Assembly: GCF_000785555.1 (NCBI RefSeq)
Contig: NZ_CP009129.1
Coordinates: 2,108,001-2,172,000, forward strand
Reading direction: 5' to 3'
Source of the DNA: Planococcus sp. PAMC 21323
Lineage (GTDB): Bacteria > Bacillota > Bacilli > Bacillales_A > Planococcaceae
DNA length: 64,000 nt
A model generated the notes under the pieces. The model was not told the origin of the DNA. It did no database searches and worked only from the letters and a program-made list of their open reading frames with translations. Each line of letters begins with the position of its first letter. The first letter of the stretch is position 1. Both the position numbers and the translations under genes were made by a program. Below, in pieces: positions 54,493 to 63,534 of this stretch.

Positions 54493-55365
54493 TTATGGCC
54501 TTTTGAAACCTTCACCTAAAACTTCAGAAGCATCTGACACGATTACAAATGCAGAAGGATCAATAAGCTTAACTAATTGCTTAAGTCTTGAGAATTCTGT
54601 TTGAGGAATAACGACCATCAATAATGGTTTTTCCGTTCCAGAATATCCTCCCGTTGCAGCCAATTCTGTCACACCGCGATCAACTTCGTCATAAATGGCA
54701 TCTCGAATTTCTTTTTGTTTCGTCGTAATAATATAAACCAATTTCGATTGGCCAAACCCAACTTGAACAAGGTCAATGGTTTTGGTCGTAACATATAAAC
54801 CAATTAATGCATAAAGTCCTTTTTCAATATCAAAAACTAGCGCTGCACTCAGCACGATAAAACCATCGATTAACGCAACGCTTGTCCCTAAAGTTAGTCC
54901 TGTGAACTTAGTAATAATTTGCGCAGCTAAATCTGTTCCACCTGTTGAGGCCTTTCCACGAAAAACAATACCTAATCCTAGACCTACCATAATTCCACCA
55001 ATCAGAGCACCGAGCAATGGATCACGCGTCCATGGTTCCCATGATTCTGTTAAAAATACGACAAAAGGAAGAAATATTGTTCCTACAGCCGTTTTAATCC
55101 CAAAGTTTTTTCCAAGTAAAATCAATCCGGCGATAAATAGTGGAATGTTAAATGCCCATTGCACAAATGCTGGTCTCCAGTCTAAAACACTTTTCAAAAT
55201 TGTACTTATCCCACTAACGCCTCCAGAAGCAACTTCATTTGGCAATAACAAAACGTTGAAAGAAATAGCCACGATTGCTGAACCAATAAGGACACTGGCA
55301 TAATCAATAAAGAGTGTCAGCATTGGATGTGGATCTCTACGAATACGTCGATTTTTTTTAGTCAT
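54493..55365 (-). CDS. YitT/DUF2179-family membrane protein (YvjA-like)
   Basis: 290 residues. Five hydrophobic segments (about 15-205) include SVLIGSAIVAISFNVLLLPNEVASGGVSGIS and GKASTGGTDLAAQIITK. A C-terminal DUF2179 cytosolic domain (about 215-290) reads YIITTKQKEIRDAIYDEVDRGVTELAATGGYSG. The function is unknown. It lies between prfB and cccB as yvjA does in B. subtilis. Confidence 0.87.
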   Translation of the reverse strand: MTKKNRRIRRDPHPMLTLFIDYASVLIGSAIVAISFNVLLLPNEVASGGVSGISTILKSVLDWRPAFVQWAFNIPLFIAGLILLGKNFGIKTAVGTIFLPFVVFLTESWEPWTRDPLLGALIGGIMVGLGLGIVFRGKASTGGTDLAAQIITKFTGLTLGTSVALIDGFIVLSAALVFDIEKGLYALIGLYVTTKTIDLVQVGFGQSKLVYIITTKQKEIRDAIYDEVDRGVTELAATGGYSGTEKPLLMVVIPQTEFSRLKQLVKLIDPSAFVIVSDASEVLGEGFKRP

Positions 55366-55461
55366 TTATTTCTTCCTCTTTTCTTCAATTCGATTAAACC
55401 CTGTCAGAGTATACCAAACACCTCGAACTTTGTGAACTTCATTCAGATAAAGTAAAACACA

Positions 55462-55503
55462 ATAAAAAAGGTTCGAAAGCATATGTGCTTTCGAACCTTT
55501 TTA
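55462..55503 (-). terminator. Terminator after prfB
   Basis: A 17-bp perfect stem (AAAAAGGTTCGAAAGCA and complement, loop TATG) ends in a T-run. Confidence 0.93.
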
Positions 55504-55537
55504 CTTACCAGATTTTTAGTTACGCATGACTGACACT

Positions 55538-56642
55538 TTAGTCCATTTTCGAACGTAACAAGGAATTGATAAAGCCACTAATATCGCCATCCATTACAGC
55601 ACCTAAATTACCAGTTTCGTAGTTTGTACGGTGATCTTTAACCATGGAGTAAGGATGGAATACATATGAACGAATTTGACTTCCCCAGCCAATTTCTTTT
55701 TGCTCGCCACGAATTTCAAGAAGACGCGCTTCCTCTTCTTCAATCTTCAATGCATATAATTTTGCTTTTAACATTTGCATTGCTTTTTCGCGGTTTTTGA
55801 TTTGTGAACGTTCTTGTTGGCATGTTACAACTGCATTTGTTGGAAGGTGAGTGATCCGTACAGCTGAATCTGTTGTATTGATATGCTGTCCGCCTGCTCC
55901 GCTTGCCCGGTACGTATCGATTTTCAAATCCTCAGTACGGATATCAATTTCGATTTCACCCGTAAATTCTGGCATGACTTCACAAGATACAAATGAAGTG
56001 TGACGGCGACCAGATGAATCAAAAGGCGAAATACGAACCAAACGGTGAACACCTTTTTCAGCTTTTAAATAGCCATAAGCATTGTGTCCACGGATTCCGA
56101 GTGTTACCGATTTAACACCTGCTTCGTCTCCTGCTAAGTAATCCAAAGTCTCGACTTTAAAACCACGTTTTTCTGCCCAACGTGTGTACATCCGTAGCAG
56201 CATTGAACACCAATCCTGAGACTCAGTTCCACCTGCACCTGGGTGTAGCTCTAAAATAGCATTATTTTTATCATAAGGTTCACTTAACAGCATCGTAAGT
56301 TCGTACTCTGCCAAGTCAGACATAAATTGCTTCATATCTTTATCAACATCTTCATGCAAATCTTCATCGTCTTCTTCACGTAATAGCTCTAGAGACATCT
56401 CCATGTTTTCTTGAGTTTCCATAAAACCGTAATAGGTGTTAACGATTTCTTTTAATCCGTTTAACTCTGAAATAACTGCTTGTGCTGATTCTTGGTTGTT
56501 CCAAAACTCCGGATCGAGCATCATTTCATCTAATTCCTGTATGCGAGACTCTTTATTTTCTAAGTCAAAGAGACCCCCTAAAGTCCGCCAATTTACTGGC
56601 TGATTTGTCGAGCTCGTTACGGATGTCTGCTAATTCCATCAT
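55538..56642 (-). CDS. prfB: Peptide chain release factor 2 (programmed +1 frameshift)
   Basis: About 367 residues, RF2. It is encoded in two overlapping frames: 25 codons from ATG 56642 to CTT at 56568, then after a +1 slip from GAC at 56566 to the stop at 55538. The shift site reads AGGGGG-TCT-CTT-TGA-C, with in-frame TGA at 56565-56567, the classic autoregulatory site: low RF2 lets ribosomes slip. GGQ (in [14 protein letters not shown]) catalyses peptide release, and SPF ([11 protein letters not shown]) reads UGA/UAA. GGAGG sits five bases before the first ATG. It lies downstream of secA. A single-frame reading would wrongly start at about residue 40. Confidence 0.96.
56565..56579 (-). promoter_or_regulatory. 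prfB recoding site
   Basis: On the minus strand AGGGGG, three bases, CTT and the stop TGA followed by C. The internal Shine-Dalgarno-like AGGGGG and slippery CTT stimulate +1 frameshifting. Confidence 0.95.
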
Positions 56643-56660
56643 ATGTTCCTCCTCAAAATA

Positions 56661-56694
56661 ACACCGAAGAGCAAATGCTCTTCGGTATTTTCAA
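56661..56694 (-). terminator. Hairpin between secA and prfB
   Basis: ACCGAAGAGC pairs with GCTCTTCGGT. The following GTTATTTTG is a weak T-tract, so partial read-through into prfB is likely. Confidence 0.6.
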
Positions 56695-56700
56695 ACATTC

Positions 56701-59217
56701 TTATGAAGCTGTACCGTGACAATTTTTGTACTTTTTGCCACTGCCGCATGGGCACAGGTCGTTGCGTCCAGCTTCCATTTCTTTGCGAACGGGTGTTTTT
56801 TTCTTTTTCGGTGCCGGTCCATCCTCTTTCGGATTAACTGCTTGACCTTTTGCAACTTCTTCTCGCTCAAGGTTGTTACGTATCTCTGCTTTCATCGAAT
56901 ACTTCGCTACGTCTTCTTCAATGGCTTCGACCATTGCTTCAAACATTGCAAACCCTTCGTTTTGGTATTCGCGTAGTGGATCATTTTGTCCATATGCACG
57001 CAAGTGAATTCCTTGACGCAATTGATCCATTGCATCAATGTGATCAATCCATTTCGTATCAATTGAACGAAGCAAGACAACCTTCTCGAATTCACGCATC
57101 CGTATCGGTGTCATTTCTTGTTCTTTTTCATCATAGCGTGTAGTGACAGCGTCTTTGATAAAGGCAATAAGTTCTTCTCGGGACTTTCCTTGAAGATCCG
57201 CTTCTGTCACAGTTTCTTCCGGTAAAAGATTTGCTGCCATTAATTCAGAAAGAGTTTTCAAATGCCAATTCTCTTGTTTTTCATCTGTAGTATGCGTATA
57301 GACCATGCGCTCAATTGAACTATTGATCATATTTTCAACCAATGCACGCATATTTTCAGTTTCTAACACTTCCATGCGCTCTTTGTATATGATCTCGCGT
57401 TGCTGACGAAGAACATCATCGTACTGTAGCAAACGTTTACGAGCATCAAAGTTATTACCTTCTACTCGTTTTTGCGCTGATTCAACAGAACGTGTGACCA
57501 TCTTCGATTGCAATGGCTGAGAATCATCCATTCCCAATTTGCCCATCATCGTACGCATTGCATCTGAACCAAAGCGACGCATTAAATCATCTTCAAGAGA
57601 TAGATAAAATTGAGTAACCCCTGGGTCTCCTTGACGCCCTGAACGTCCACGCAACTGATTATCAATTCGTCTTGATTCGTGGCGTTCTGTCCCAATAACT
57701 GCAAGACCGCCCGCTTCGATAACGCCTTCTCCAAGCTTGATGTCTGTTCCTCGACCTGCCATGTTAGTGGCAATCGTTACAGAACCTTTTTGACCAGCAT
57801 TTAAAATAATTTCTGCTTCATGCGCATGGTTTTTCGCATTCAACACAGAATGTTTAATGCCCTTTTTCGTCAAATACTCAGAAATAATCTCCGAAGTTTC
57901 AATCGCGACAGTACCAACTAAAACCGGTTGCCCTTTCGCATGACGAGCCGCAATGTCATCTCCAACTGCTTTGTATTTACCAGCAGTTGTTGAATAAATT
58001 AAATCGACATGGTCTTCACGTATAATCGGTTTGTTTGTCGGAATGACAATAACGTACATATTGTAAATATTACGGAATTCTTCTTCCTCTGTTTTCGCTG
58101 TACCTGTCATACCAGATAATTTATCGTACATACGGAAGTAGTTTTGGAATGTGATCGTCGCCATCGTCATCGATTCATTTTGAATCTCTAAACCTTCTTT
58201 GGCTTCAATCGCTTGGTGTAACCCGTCAGAATAACGACGTCCTTTCATCAGACGACCTGTAAACTGATCGACAATAACAACTTCACCGTCTTGTACAATG
58301 TAGTCTACATCTTTATTCATTGTAACGTATGCTTTTAATGATTGATTGACTGTATGATTTAAACGAACATGGCTAATATCAAAAAGGTTATCGATGCCAA
58401 ATGCTTTCTCAACTTTTTCGATACCCTCTTCTGTTAAGACAACACCTTTAGTCGTTTCATCATAAGTGTAATCTGTATCTTTTGTAAGTAGGCGTGCAAA
58501 TGCATTCGACTGTTGGTACAATTGTGCGGCTTTCGCTGCTTGACCTGAAATAATGAGCGGCGTACGCGCTTCATCGATTAAAATAGAATCGACTTCATCA
58601 ATAACTGCATAATTCAATGGACGTTGCACCATGTCTTCTTTGTACAGCACCATATTATCCCGTAAGTAATCAAAACCTAGTTCATTGTTTGTTGTATAGG
58701 TTACATCCGCTTTATATGCGGCACGCTTTTCTTCTTTAGTTAAACTATTTAAGTTTAGTCCGACAGACAGTCCAAGCCATTCATATAGCTGCCCCATTTC
58801 CAATGCATCACGGCTAGCCAAATATTCGTTAACTGTTACTACGTGAACGCCTTTTTTACTGATAGCATTTAAATATACAGCTAAAGTAGAGGTTAAAGTT
58901 TTACCTTCACCTGTTTTCATCTCTGAAATATTCCCTTCGTGAAGTGAAACGGCACCCATGATTTGTACTCGGAATGGATACATTCCAAGTACACGTTTAG
59001 ATGCTTCGCGAATGGTTGCAAAAGCTTCAGGCAATAAATCATTTAAAGATTCGCCTTTCGCATGCCGCGCTACAAATTCTTCTGTTTTTGCTTTTAACGC
59101 TTCGTCTGTCAAGGCTGCAAAATCAGCTGCTAAAGCTTCTACTCGATCTGCTGTTTTTTCTAATCGTTTTAAATCCCGTTTATTCGGATCAAATACTTTG
59201 TTTAATACTCCCAACAT
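56701..59217 (-). CDS. secA: Preprotein translocase ATPase SecA
   Basis: 838 residues, motor of Sec protein export at the membrane. DEAD motor 1 has [10 protein letters not shown] and [21 protein letters not shown]; motor 2 has [13 protein letters not shown] and [10 protein letters not shown]. The C-terminal zinc tail [13 protein letters not shown] binds SecB or ribosomes. The start reads [21 protein letters not shown], typical of SecA. prfB follows after a weak hairpin. This order, hpf-secA-prfB, matches B. subtilis. Confidence 0.98.
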   Translation of the reverse strand: MLGVLNKVFDPNKRDLKRLEKTADRVEALAADFAALTDEALKAKTEEFVARHAKGESLNDLLPEAFATIREASKRVLGMYPFRVQIMGAVSLHEGNISEMKTGEGKTLTSTLAVYLNAISKKGVHVVTVNEYLASRDALEMGQLYEWLGLSVGLNLNSLTKEEKRAAYKADVTYTTNNELGFDYLRDNMVLYKEDMVQRPLNYAVIDEVDSILIDEARTPLIISGQAAKAAQLYQQSNAFARLLTKDTDYTYDETTKGVVLTEEGIEKVEKAFGIDNLFDISHVRLNHTVNQSLKAYVTMNKDVDYIVQDGEVVIVDQFTGRLMKGRRYSDGLHQAIEAKEGLEIQNESMTMATITFQNYFRMYDKLSGMTGTAKTEEEEFRNIYNMYVIVIPTNKPIIREDHVDLIYSTTAGKYKAVGDDIAARHAKGQPVLVGTVAIETSEIISEYLTKKGIKHSVLNAKNHAHEAEIILNAGQKGSVTIATNMAGRGTDIKLGEGVIEAGGLAVIGTERHESRRIDNQLRGRSGRQGDPGVTQFYLSLEDDLMRRFGSDAMRTMMGKLGMDDSQPLQSKMVTRSVESAQKRVEGNNFDARKRLLQYDDVLRQQREIIYKERMEVLETENMRALVENMINSSIERMVYTHTTDEKQENWHLKTLSELMAANLLPEETVTEADLQGKSREELIAFIKDAVTTRYDEKEQEMTPIRMREFEKVVLLRSIDTKWIDHIDAMDQLRQGIHLRAYGQNDPLREYQNEGFAMFEAMVEAIEEDVAKYSMKAEIRNNLEREEVAKGQAVNPKEDGPAPKKKKTPVRKEMEAGRNDLCPCGSGKKYKNCHGTAS

Positions 59218-59524
59218 ATCTATACCGCTCCTTGCGCAAGTGTCTACCGGTTTTTAACTACCAGTCGATCGCTTTAGCTTTTATAGTGTTCTTTCAAGCT
59301 TTACTATTTAACTACACACTTAATCCAATTCAATCAGGTCAAAAAAATTCTCACTATTTATTTTAACACTGCACAGAAATCGGTGCAAATAATGGAGAGA
59401 GGTTTCACTTTAACTAATTGGATGTCACCACTTACCATTAGAAGTCTTTACACAAAGACAAAACGAAAGCCTCTCGAATCGAGAGGCTTTCGTTTTTAAA
59501 TGATTGGACGGAATCCAACCTCTT
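59218..59524. other. Spacer between hpf and secA
   Basis: These 307 bp hold the hpf terminator (59460-59497) and the secA leader. On the minus strand candidate TTGACC (near 59335-59340) and TATAAA (near 59280-59285) hexamers are present but lack good partners. Nothing else is recognised. Confidence 0.5.
59460..59497. terminator. hpf terminator
   Basis: AAAACGAAAGCCTCTCG pairs with CGAGAGGCTTTCGTTTT around a 3-base loop, with A and T tracts on both strands. Confidence 0.92.
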
Positions 59525-60088
59525 TTATTTTGCAGAAGTTTCGATTAAACCGTAACTTCCATCTTTACGTTTGTAGACGATATTAGTTTCATTCGATTCT
59601 GCATCTGTGAAAACAAAGAATGAATGTCCAAGCATATTCATCTGCAATACTGCTTCTTCTTCATCCATTGGTTTCAGGTCAAATTGCTTTGTACGAACAA
59701 TCGTAAAGTCTTCTTCATCTGAATCACTTTGTTGACGCGTGTCATTTTCAGCAACTGCAAAAGACACTCCCATTCCATCTCGATCACGGAATTTGCGATT
59801 TACTTTTGTTTTATACTTACGAATTTGACGTTCTAATTTGCTAACGATTAAATCTATAGCCGCGTACAGATCATCGTGTCGTTCCTCTGCACGTAATGTT
59901 AAATTTTTCATTGGTATCGTAACTTCCACTTTAGTTTGATTGTGATTATAAGTTTTCAAATTGACCATTGCGGTAGCATTTGCTCCGTCAGTGAAATATC
60001 TTTCGATTTTTTCAACTTTCTTTTCGATATGGTCTCGTATTGCGGGAGTTACCTCGATATTTTCGCCTCTAATGTTGAATTGCAACAT
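59525..60088 (-). CDS. hpf: Long ribosome hibernation promoting factor (YvyD)
   Basis: 187 residues. The N-terminal S30AE domain (about 1-100) begins [33 protein letters not shown] variable linker is followed by a C-terminal dimerisation domain (about 128-187) reading [31 protein letters not shown]. This long form pairs 70S ribosomes into 100S dimers in stationary phase and stress. AGGAGGAGTTAAT precedes the ATG. A SigB-type and a SigH-type promoter overlap upstream, as known for B. subtilis yvyD. Confidence 0.96.
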   Translation of the reverse strand: MLQFNIRGENIEVTPAIRDHIEKKVEKIERYFTDGANATAMVNLKTYNHNQTKVEVTIPMKNLTLRAEERHDDLYAAIDLIVSKLERQIRKYKTKVNRKFRDRDGMGVSFAVAENDTRQQSDSDEEDFTIVRTKQFDLKPMDEEEAVLQMNMLGHSFFVFTDAESNETNIVYKRKDGSYGLIETSAK

Positions 60089-60121
60089 ATTAACTCCTCC
60101 TTCTATTGTGCTATCTATACA

Positions 60122-60149
60122 ATTCTATACTTTCCCTTAACTTTCCTTC
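60122..60149 (-). promoter_or_regulatory. SigH-type promoter of hpf
   Basis: Minus-strand GAAGGAAAG (60141-60149), 12-bp spacer, ATAGAAT (60122-60128) fits the SigH consensus RnAGGAWWW-N11-12-RnnGAAT at all but one defined position. Confidence 0.65.
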
Positions 60150-60156
60150 TTAAAAC
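60131..60156 (-). promoter_or_regulatory. SigB-type promoter of hpf
   Basis: Minus-strand GTTTTA (60151-60156), 14-bp spacer, GGGAAA (60131-60136) fits GTTTAA-N12-15-GGGWAW with one mismatch. Confidence 0.75.
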
Positions 60157-60163
60157 TAAAAAA

Positions 60164-60189
60164 GTTTTAAAAACTTTTTTTACAGGTAA
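60164..60189 (+). promoter_or_regulatory. Possible SigB-type promoter of the SDR gene
   Basis: Plus-strand GTTTTA (60164-60169), 14-bp spacer, AGGTAA (60184-60189): each hexamer has one mismatch. Its -35 is the mirror of the hpf -35, seven bases away. Confidence 0.5.
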
Positions 60190-60215
60190 GATAAGAACAC
60201 AAGGAGTTGATGACA

Positions 60216-60923
60216 ATGTTCACCAATAAAACGATAGTCGTAACAGGTGCCTCTAACGGCATTGGCAAAAGTATTGCCAGTCATTTCGCATTAGAAGGAG
60301 CTCGCGTGATTGGATTAGACATTCAAATTGTTGAAATTAAAGATGTGGAGTATCGCAAATGCGATGTTGGTAATTTCGAAGAGGTCATCTCAGTATTTAA
60401 ACAAATTCATGAAGATCATGGAGCGATCCATGCATTGATTAATAATGCAGGCATTTCGAAATTTAAGTCTATTTGGGACATCGATGAAACAGAATGGGAT
60501 CACGTATTAGACACTAATTTAAAAAGTGTCTTTATATGCAGTCGAGAAGCAGCTCGCTATATGACAGAAGACATACGTTCAATCATCAACATGACTTCAA
60601 CCCGGGCATTTATGTCAGAACCAAACACAGAAACCTATTCGGCGTCAAAAGGTGGTATATATGCGCTTACGCACTCTTTAGCTGCCACATTCAGTAAACA
60701 AGGAATTCGTGTGAATTCAATTGCCCCAGGCTGGATTCATACTGGACAGCCCGAAGACTTACGTGATGTCGATCATCAACAACATTGGAGTGGGCGTGTC
60801 GGAGAACCTGCCGACGTTGCTCGTGCTTGCTTATTCTTAAGCAACCCTCAAAATTCATTTATTACCGGAGAATGCCTAAACATCGACGGTGGCATGACAA
60901 GAAAAATGATATACGAACACTAA
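60216..60923 (+). CDS. Short-chain dehydrogenase/reductase (classical SDR)
   Basis: A 235-residue NAD(P)-dependent oxidoreductase. Cofactor motif TGASNGIG is at 10-17; LDIQ ends the second strand, whose acidic residue favours NAD(H). NNAG follows, then the catalytic Ser (MTSTRAF) and YSASK, IRVNSIAPGWI and FITGECLNIDGGM. Substrate unknown. The ATG at 60216 is nine bases after AAGGAG; the ATG at 60210 is too close. It is divergent from hpf and may share stress control. It is not part of an obvious operon. Confidence 0.9.
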   Translation: MFTNKTIVVTGASNGIGKSIASHFALEGARVIGLDIQIVEIKDVEYRKCDVGNFEEVISVFKQIHEDHGAIHALINNAGISKFKSIWDIDETEWDHVLDTNLKSVFICSREAARYMTEDIRSIINMTSTRAFMSEPNTETYSASKGGIYALTHSLAATFSKQGIRVNSIAPGWIHTGQPEDLRDVDHQQHWSGRVGEPADVARACLFLSNPQNSFITGECLNIDGGMTRKMIYEH

Positions 60924-61045
60924 AGAAAAGCGGAAGCAGCCGTTTAGATTCGACGGGCATAAGACACTCTGGCGAAGCGGCATCTTTTCAGCCGCACAGC
61001 TGGAGGGGCTTATGTCCCTAGAATCTGGCTGCTGGAGCTAGACAA
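60924..61045. repeat. Intergenic palindromic repeat element, full copy
   Basis: About 122 bp whose ends are imperfect inverted arms: GCAGCC...AGATTC...GGGCATAAG on the left and CTTATGTCCC...GAATCT...GGCTGC on the right. An inner GAAGCGGC/CAGCCGC hairpin lies between. The style resembles intergenic hairpin repeats common in Bacillaceae. No ORF or transposase. Confidence 0.7.
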
Positions 61046-61046
61046 T

Positions 61047-61092
61047 AAGAAAAGCGCAAGCAGCCGCTTAGATTCGACGGGCATAAGACACT
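61047..61092. repeat. Truncated second copy of the repeat element
   Basis: AAGAAAAGCGCAAGCAGCCG to AAGACACTAT repeats the first 45 bases of the element with few mismatches, then stops. Only the left arm is present, so it cannot form the same hairpin. Confidence 0.75.
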
Positions 61093-61107
61093 ATCTCATT
61101 AAAAAAA

Positions 61108-61141
61108 CAAACAAAAATCGCCCTAAAGCCGATTTTTTTAA
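61108..61141 (-). terminator. Terminator after the PilZ gene
   Basis: AAATCGGC-TTTA-GGGCGATTT (one mismatch) with a T-run on the minus strand. Confidence 0.75.
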
Positions 61142-61494
61142 TGCATTTCGATTTCCTTTAATTCTCTAATTTCATTGGAGATTAGCATTTCTTTAATGGG
61201 ATTGCGCTCGAAGTCAACGCCATATAGCCAGCCTTCCTCATACTGATTTTTCCAAGCAATTTTAGCGTCTGCGATAATTATTTCGTGATTTAAGATAAAC
61301 TTCAAACGCACGAATTCGTCTACCATTTCGATTTCCTTTTCAGTAAAAACTTTGGCTCCTTTTGGAGAGATATCAAGTAATAATGAATAAATTATTATGT
61401 CACCGCTTGCATTCTTTATCTTCATTGTTATTTCGGGAGGTGTTCCAAATGTATACCGAAAACTTTCTAATCGTTTGTAAAACACGGTTATCAC
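61138..61494 (-). CDS. PilZ-domain protein
   Basis: 118 residues. PilZ features are the DISPKGAKVF strand (DxSxxG at 41-46) and GWLYGVDFE near residue 92. The usual upstream RxxxR is not present; RLESFR (8-13) has four residues between the arginines. c-di-GMP binding is therefore uncertain. The N-terminus is short, so there is no YcgR-type domain. It follows comFC by 19 bp and may be read through from the comF operon, giving an unusual link between competence genes and a second-messenger domain. Confidence 0.72.
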   Translation of the reverse strand: MITVFYKRLESFRYTFGTPPEITMKIKNASGDIIIYSLLLDISPKGAKVFTEKEIEMVDEFVRLKFILNHEIIIADAKIAWKNQYEEGWLYGVDFERNPIKEMLISNEIRELKEIEMH

Positions 61495-61513
61495 TCCTAA
61501 TGTCGTTTATTTA

Positions 61514-62170
61514 TTAAGCACGAATAAGGGTTAATGTACTAATTTCTTTTGCTCCATTATCCTTTAATACTTTTGCAGCTAAACGTAGTGTGCTACCAGT
61601 TGTGTATAAATCATCAAACAATAAGATTTTTTCCGGAACAGGTTGTCCGTTCCACCAAAAAACATCTTGCATAGCAATTCGTTCAACTTTTGATTTTCCG
61701 CCTAAACCAATTTCACGTTTCCCAAGGATATGCGTGTAGGGAATTGACGCGGCATCGAGTATGCGGTCAACTTGAGAAAACGTACGCTGCTTTAGCTTTT
61801 CTTCATTCATCGGTATGGGCACAACCACTGATTTCGTCTTTCGTAATTCCTCATTTAACACTTTCGCAAACACTTCAGACAGTACAACATCTTGCAAAAA
61901 CTTATAACGATGCAAGTATTCTTTCATGGCAGGATTATAACGATATAAACTTTTTCCAGAATCAATCAGCCCTGCATATTCTGTTTTTTCCCATTCACAA
62001 CAATCAGGACACTTCTCGGCTCCGACTGTACTACAAATCGGACAACCTGCTTCTATCCGTTCAAACTCTGTTTGACATCGTAAACAAATGACTTCTTGCC
62101 GTTCATTAAAAAAGATACTTCTCCAAGTTACCTGAAGTGGTATACATCGATCACATAAATAACAATTCAT
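61514..62170 (-). CDS. comFC: Competence protein ComFC (phosphoribosyltransferase-like)
   Basis: 218 residues. An N-terminal double zinc finger has CYLCDRC, CLRCQTEF, CPICSTVGAEKCPDCCEW. The C-terminal phosphoribosyltransferase fold has the PRPP loop LLFDDLYTTGSTL at about 185. Needed for DNA uptake in relatives. It starts one base after the comFA stop. comFB, between them in B. subtilis, is missing. Confidence 0.92.
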   Translation of the reverse strand: MNCYLCDRCIPLQVTWRSIFFNERQEVICLRCQTEFERIEAGCPICSTVGAEKCPDCCEWEKTEYAGLIDSGKSLYRYNPAMKEYLHRYKFLQDVVLSEVFAKVLNEELRKTKSVVVPIPMNEEKLKQRTFSQVDRILDAASIPYTHILGKREIGLGGKSKVERIAMQDVFWWNGQPVPEKILLFDDLYTTGSTLRLAAKVLKDNGAKEISTLTLIRA

Positions 62171-62171
62171 C

Positions 62172-63494
62172 TTATACTCCCCCGTTATAGGAAATAATCT
62201 TTTTTTTAGCTTTGTCCATTTGTCGTGTTATACCATCATGGAAAAAGATGATTTCACCAGTTGGATAATCACTCGATCTACCTACTCGGCCAGAAATCTG
62301 AATCAATGCTGCAGCGTCGTAAATAGCTTGTTCTGTGCCTACCACTGCAACTTGTAAATTCGGTATCGTAATACCACGTTCTAATATGGTAGACGTTAAC
62401 AACCCTGGAATTTCTCCATGACGTAACTTCATGACTTTTTCTTTTCTATCTGCATCTTGTGAATGCACGGCCTCGAGAGTTGGATACTTTTTTTGAAAAA
62501 TGACAATTGCTTGTTCAATCAAATCGATTGTCGGAAAAAATAAGAGGAATGGTTCTTCTTTAGCTAGTTTTTCATCAACCCACACGGATAATTTCTTAGG
62601 AATTTGCCCTTTCGCAAACGCTTGATTATATCTCCATAAAGGCGCAAACTTCGGAACCGGTAATGAATGTCCGTGAAATCGCTTAAATATTTGGGATACA
62701 TTTGTTACTTGTTTTACTAACTGATTTGAAGGTGTTGCCGAGACATACACAATTGGGGTATCTTTTTTCTTTGCTTTGACTACAGCTCTTTTTAATGATT
62801 TTTCATAGGAATAAGGGAACGCATCTGCCTCATCTACAATCATGACATCAAAAGCATTTTCAAAACGATACAATTGATGTGTCGTTGCAATTACCAACTG
62901 CGCAAAACCCAGTTCTGCAGGAGCATCTCCATATAAACTATGAATAGTGGTGGTCGGAAACGCCTCACGTAATCGTGGAGTCAATTCTAATACTACATCT
63001 GTTCTGGGGGCGGCAAGACAAACACGCAACCCCATTTTTAAAGCTTCAAAGATTGGGGGAAACAATAACTCAGTTTTACCCGCTCCGCAAACTGCATAAA
63101 GAAGATGATCATTTTTCTGTAGAATACTTTGTTGAATTTCGTGTGAGGCTCTTTGTTGTAGGGGAGTTAAGTTGCCAATCCAACTAAATGAATGACTTTG
63201 AAGAAGATTTGTTGAGGGAAGCGCCCACGTAAGCAATTCTGTACAAGAACTGATGCGCCCCATTTTGATACAATGCCGACAATAATGACAAATTTGTTTG
63301 CATGCATCGCAATAAAATGAAACTATTTTTCCAGTTGATTGTTCGAGGCATCTTATACATTGTTTTTCGTCTGTAATTCCGAAACGAGTACTGATGGAGC
63401 CATCTAATATCGCTTGTTCTACTTGCTCTTTTGGGACAGGCATAAAATCTCTATGCCATATTCTCCCCGTTAGAAATTCTTCTAATTGTTTCAT
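62172..63494 (-). CDS. comFA: Competence DNA-uptake helicase ComFA
   Basis: A 440-residue DEAD-box-like translocase at the membrane that drives import of single-stranded DNA. An N-terminal zinc cluster (CIRCLEQ, CDACKQICHYCRHC) is followed by Walker A VCGAGKTE, motif II VDEADAF, VSATPS and C-terminal TSTILERGITIPNL plus QISGRVGRSSDYP. The ATG at 63494 is six bases from AAAGGTGG; the TTG two codons before directly abuts that RBS. The degV gene ends 40 bp upstream, as in B. subtilis. Confidence 0.95.
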   Translation of the reverse strand: MKQLEEFLTGRIWHRDFMPVPKEQVEQAILDGSISTRFGITDEKQCIRCLEQSTGKIVSFYCDACKQICHYCRHCIKMGRISSCTELLTWALPSTNLLQSHSFSWIGNLTPLQQRASHEIQQSILQKNDHLLYAVCGAGKTELLFPPIFEALKMGLRVCLAAPRTDVVLELTPRLREAFPTTTIHSLYGDAPAELGFAQLVIATTHQLYRFENAFDVMIVDEADAFPYSYEKSLKRAVVKAKKKDTPIVYVSATPSNQLVKQVTNVSQIFKRFHGHSLPVPKFAPLWRYNQAFAKGQIPKKLSVWVDEKLAKEEPFLLFFPTIDLIEQAIVIFQKKYPTLEAVHSQDADRKEKVMKLRHGEIPGLLTSTILERGITIPNLQVAVVGTEQAIYDAAALIQISGRVGRSSDYPTGEIIFFHDGITRQMDKAKKKIISYNGGV

Positions 63495-63534
63495 TTTCAA
63501 CCACCTTTCGATAGAGAAAAAGCCTTAGCAGGTA

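Noticed and set aside
56524..56642. prfB as a frameshifted pseudogene
   Set aside because: The shift lies at the conserved recoding site with its SD-like sequence and CTT-TGA-C, so it is programmed rather than a mutation.
60785..61021. ORF reading from the SDR gene into the repeat element
   Set aside because: No RBS; it uses another frame of the SDR gene and then the palindromic repeat.
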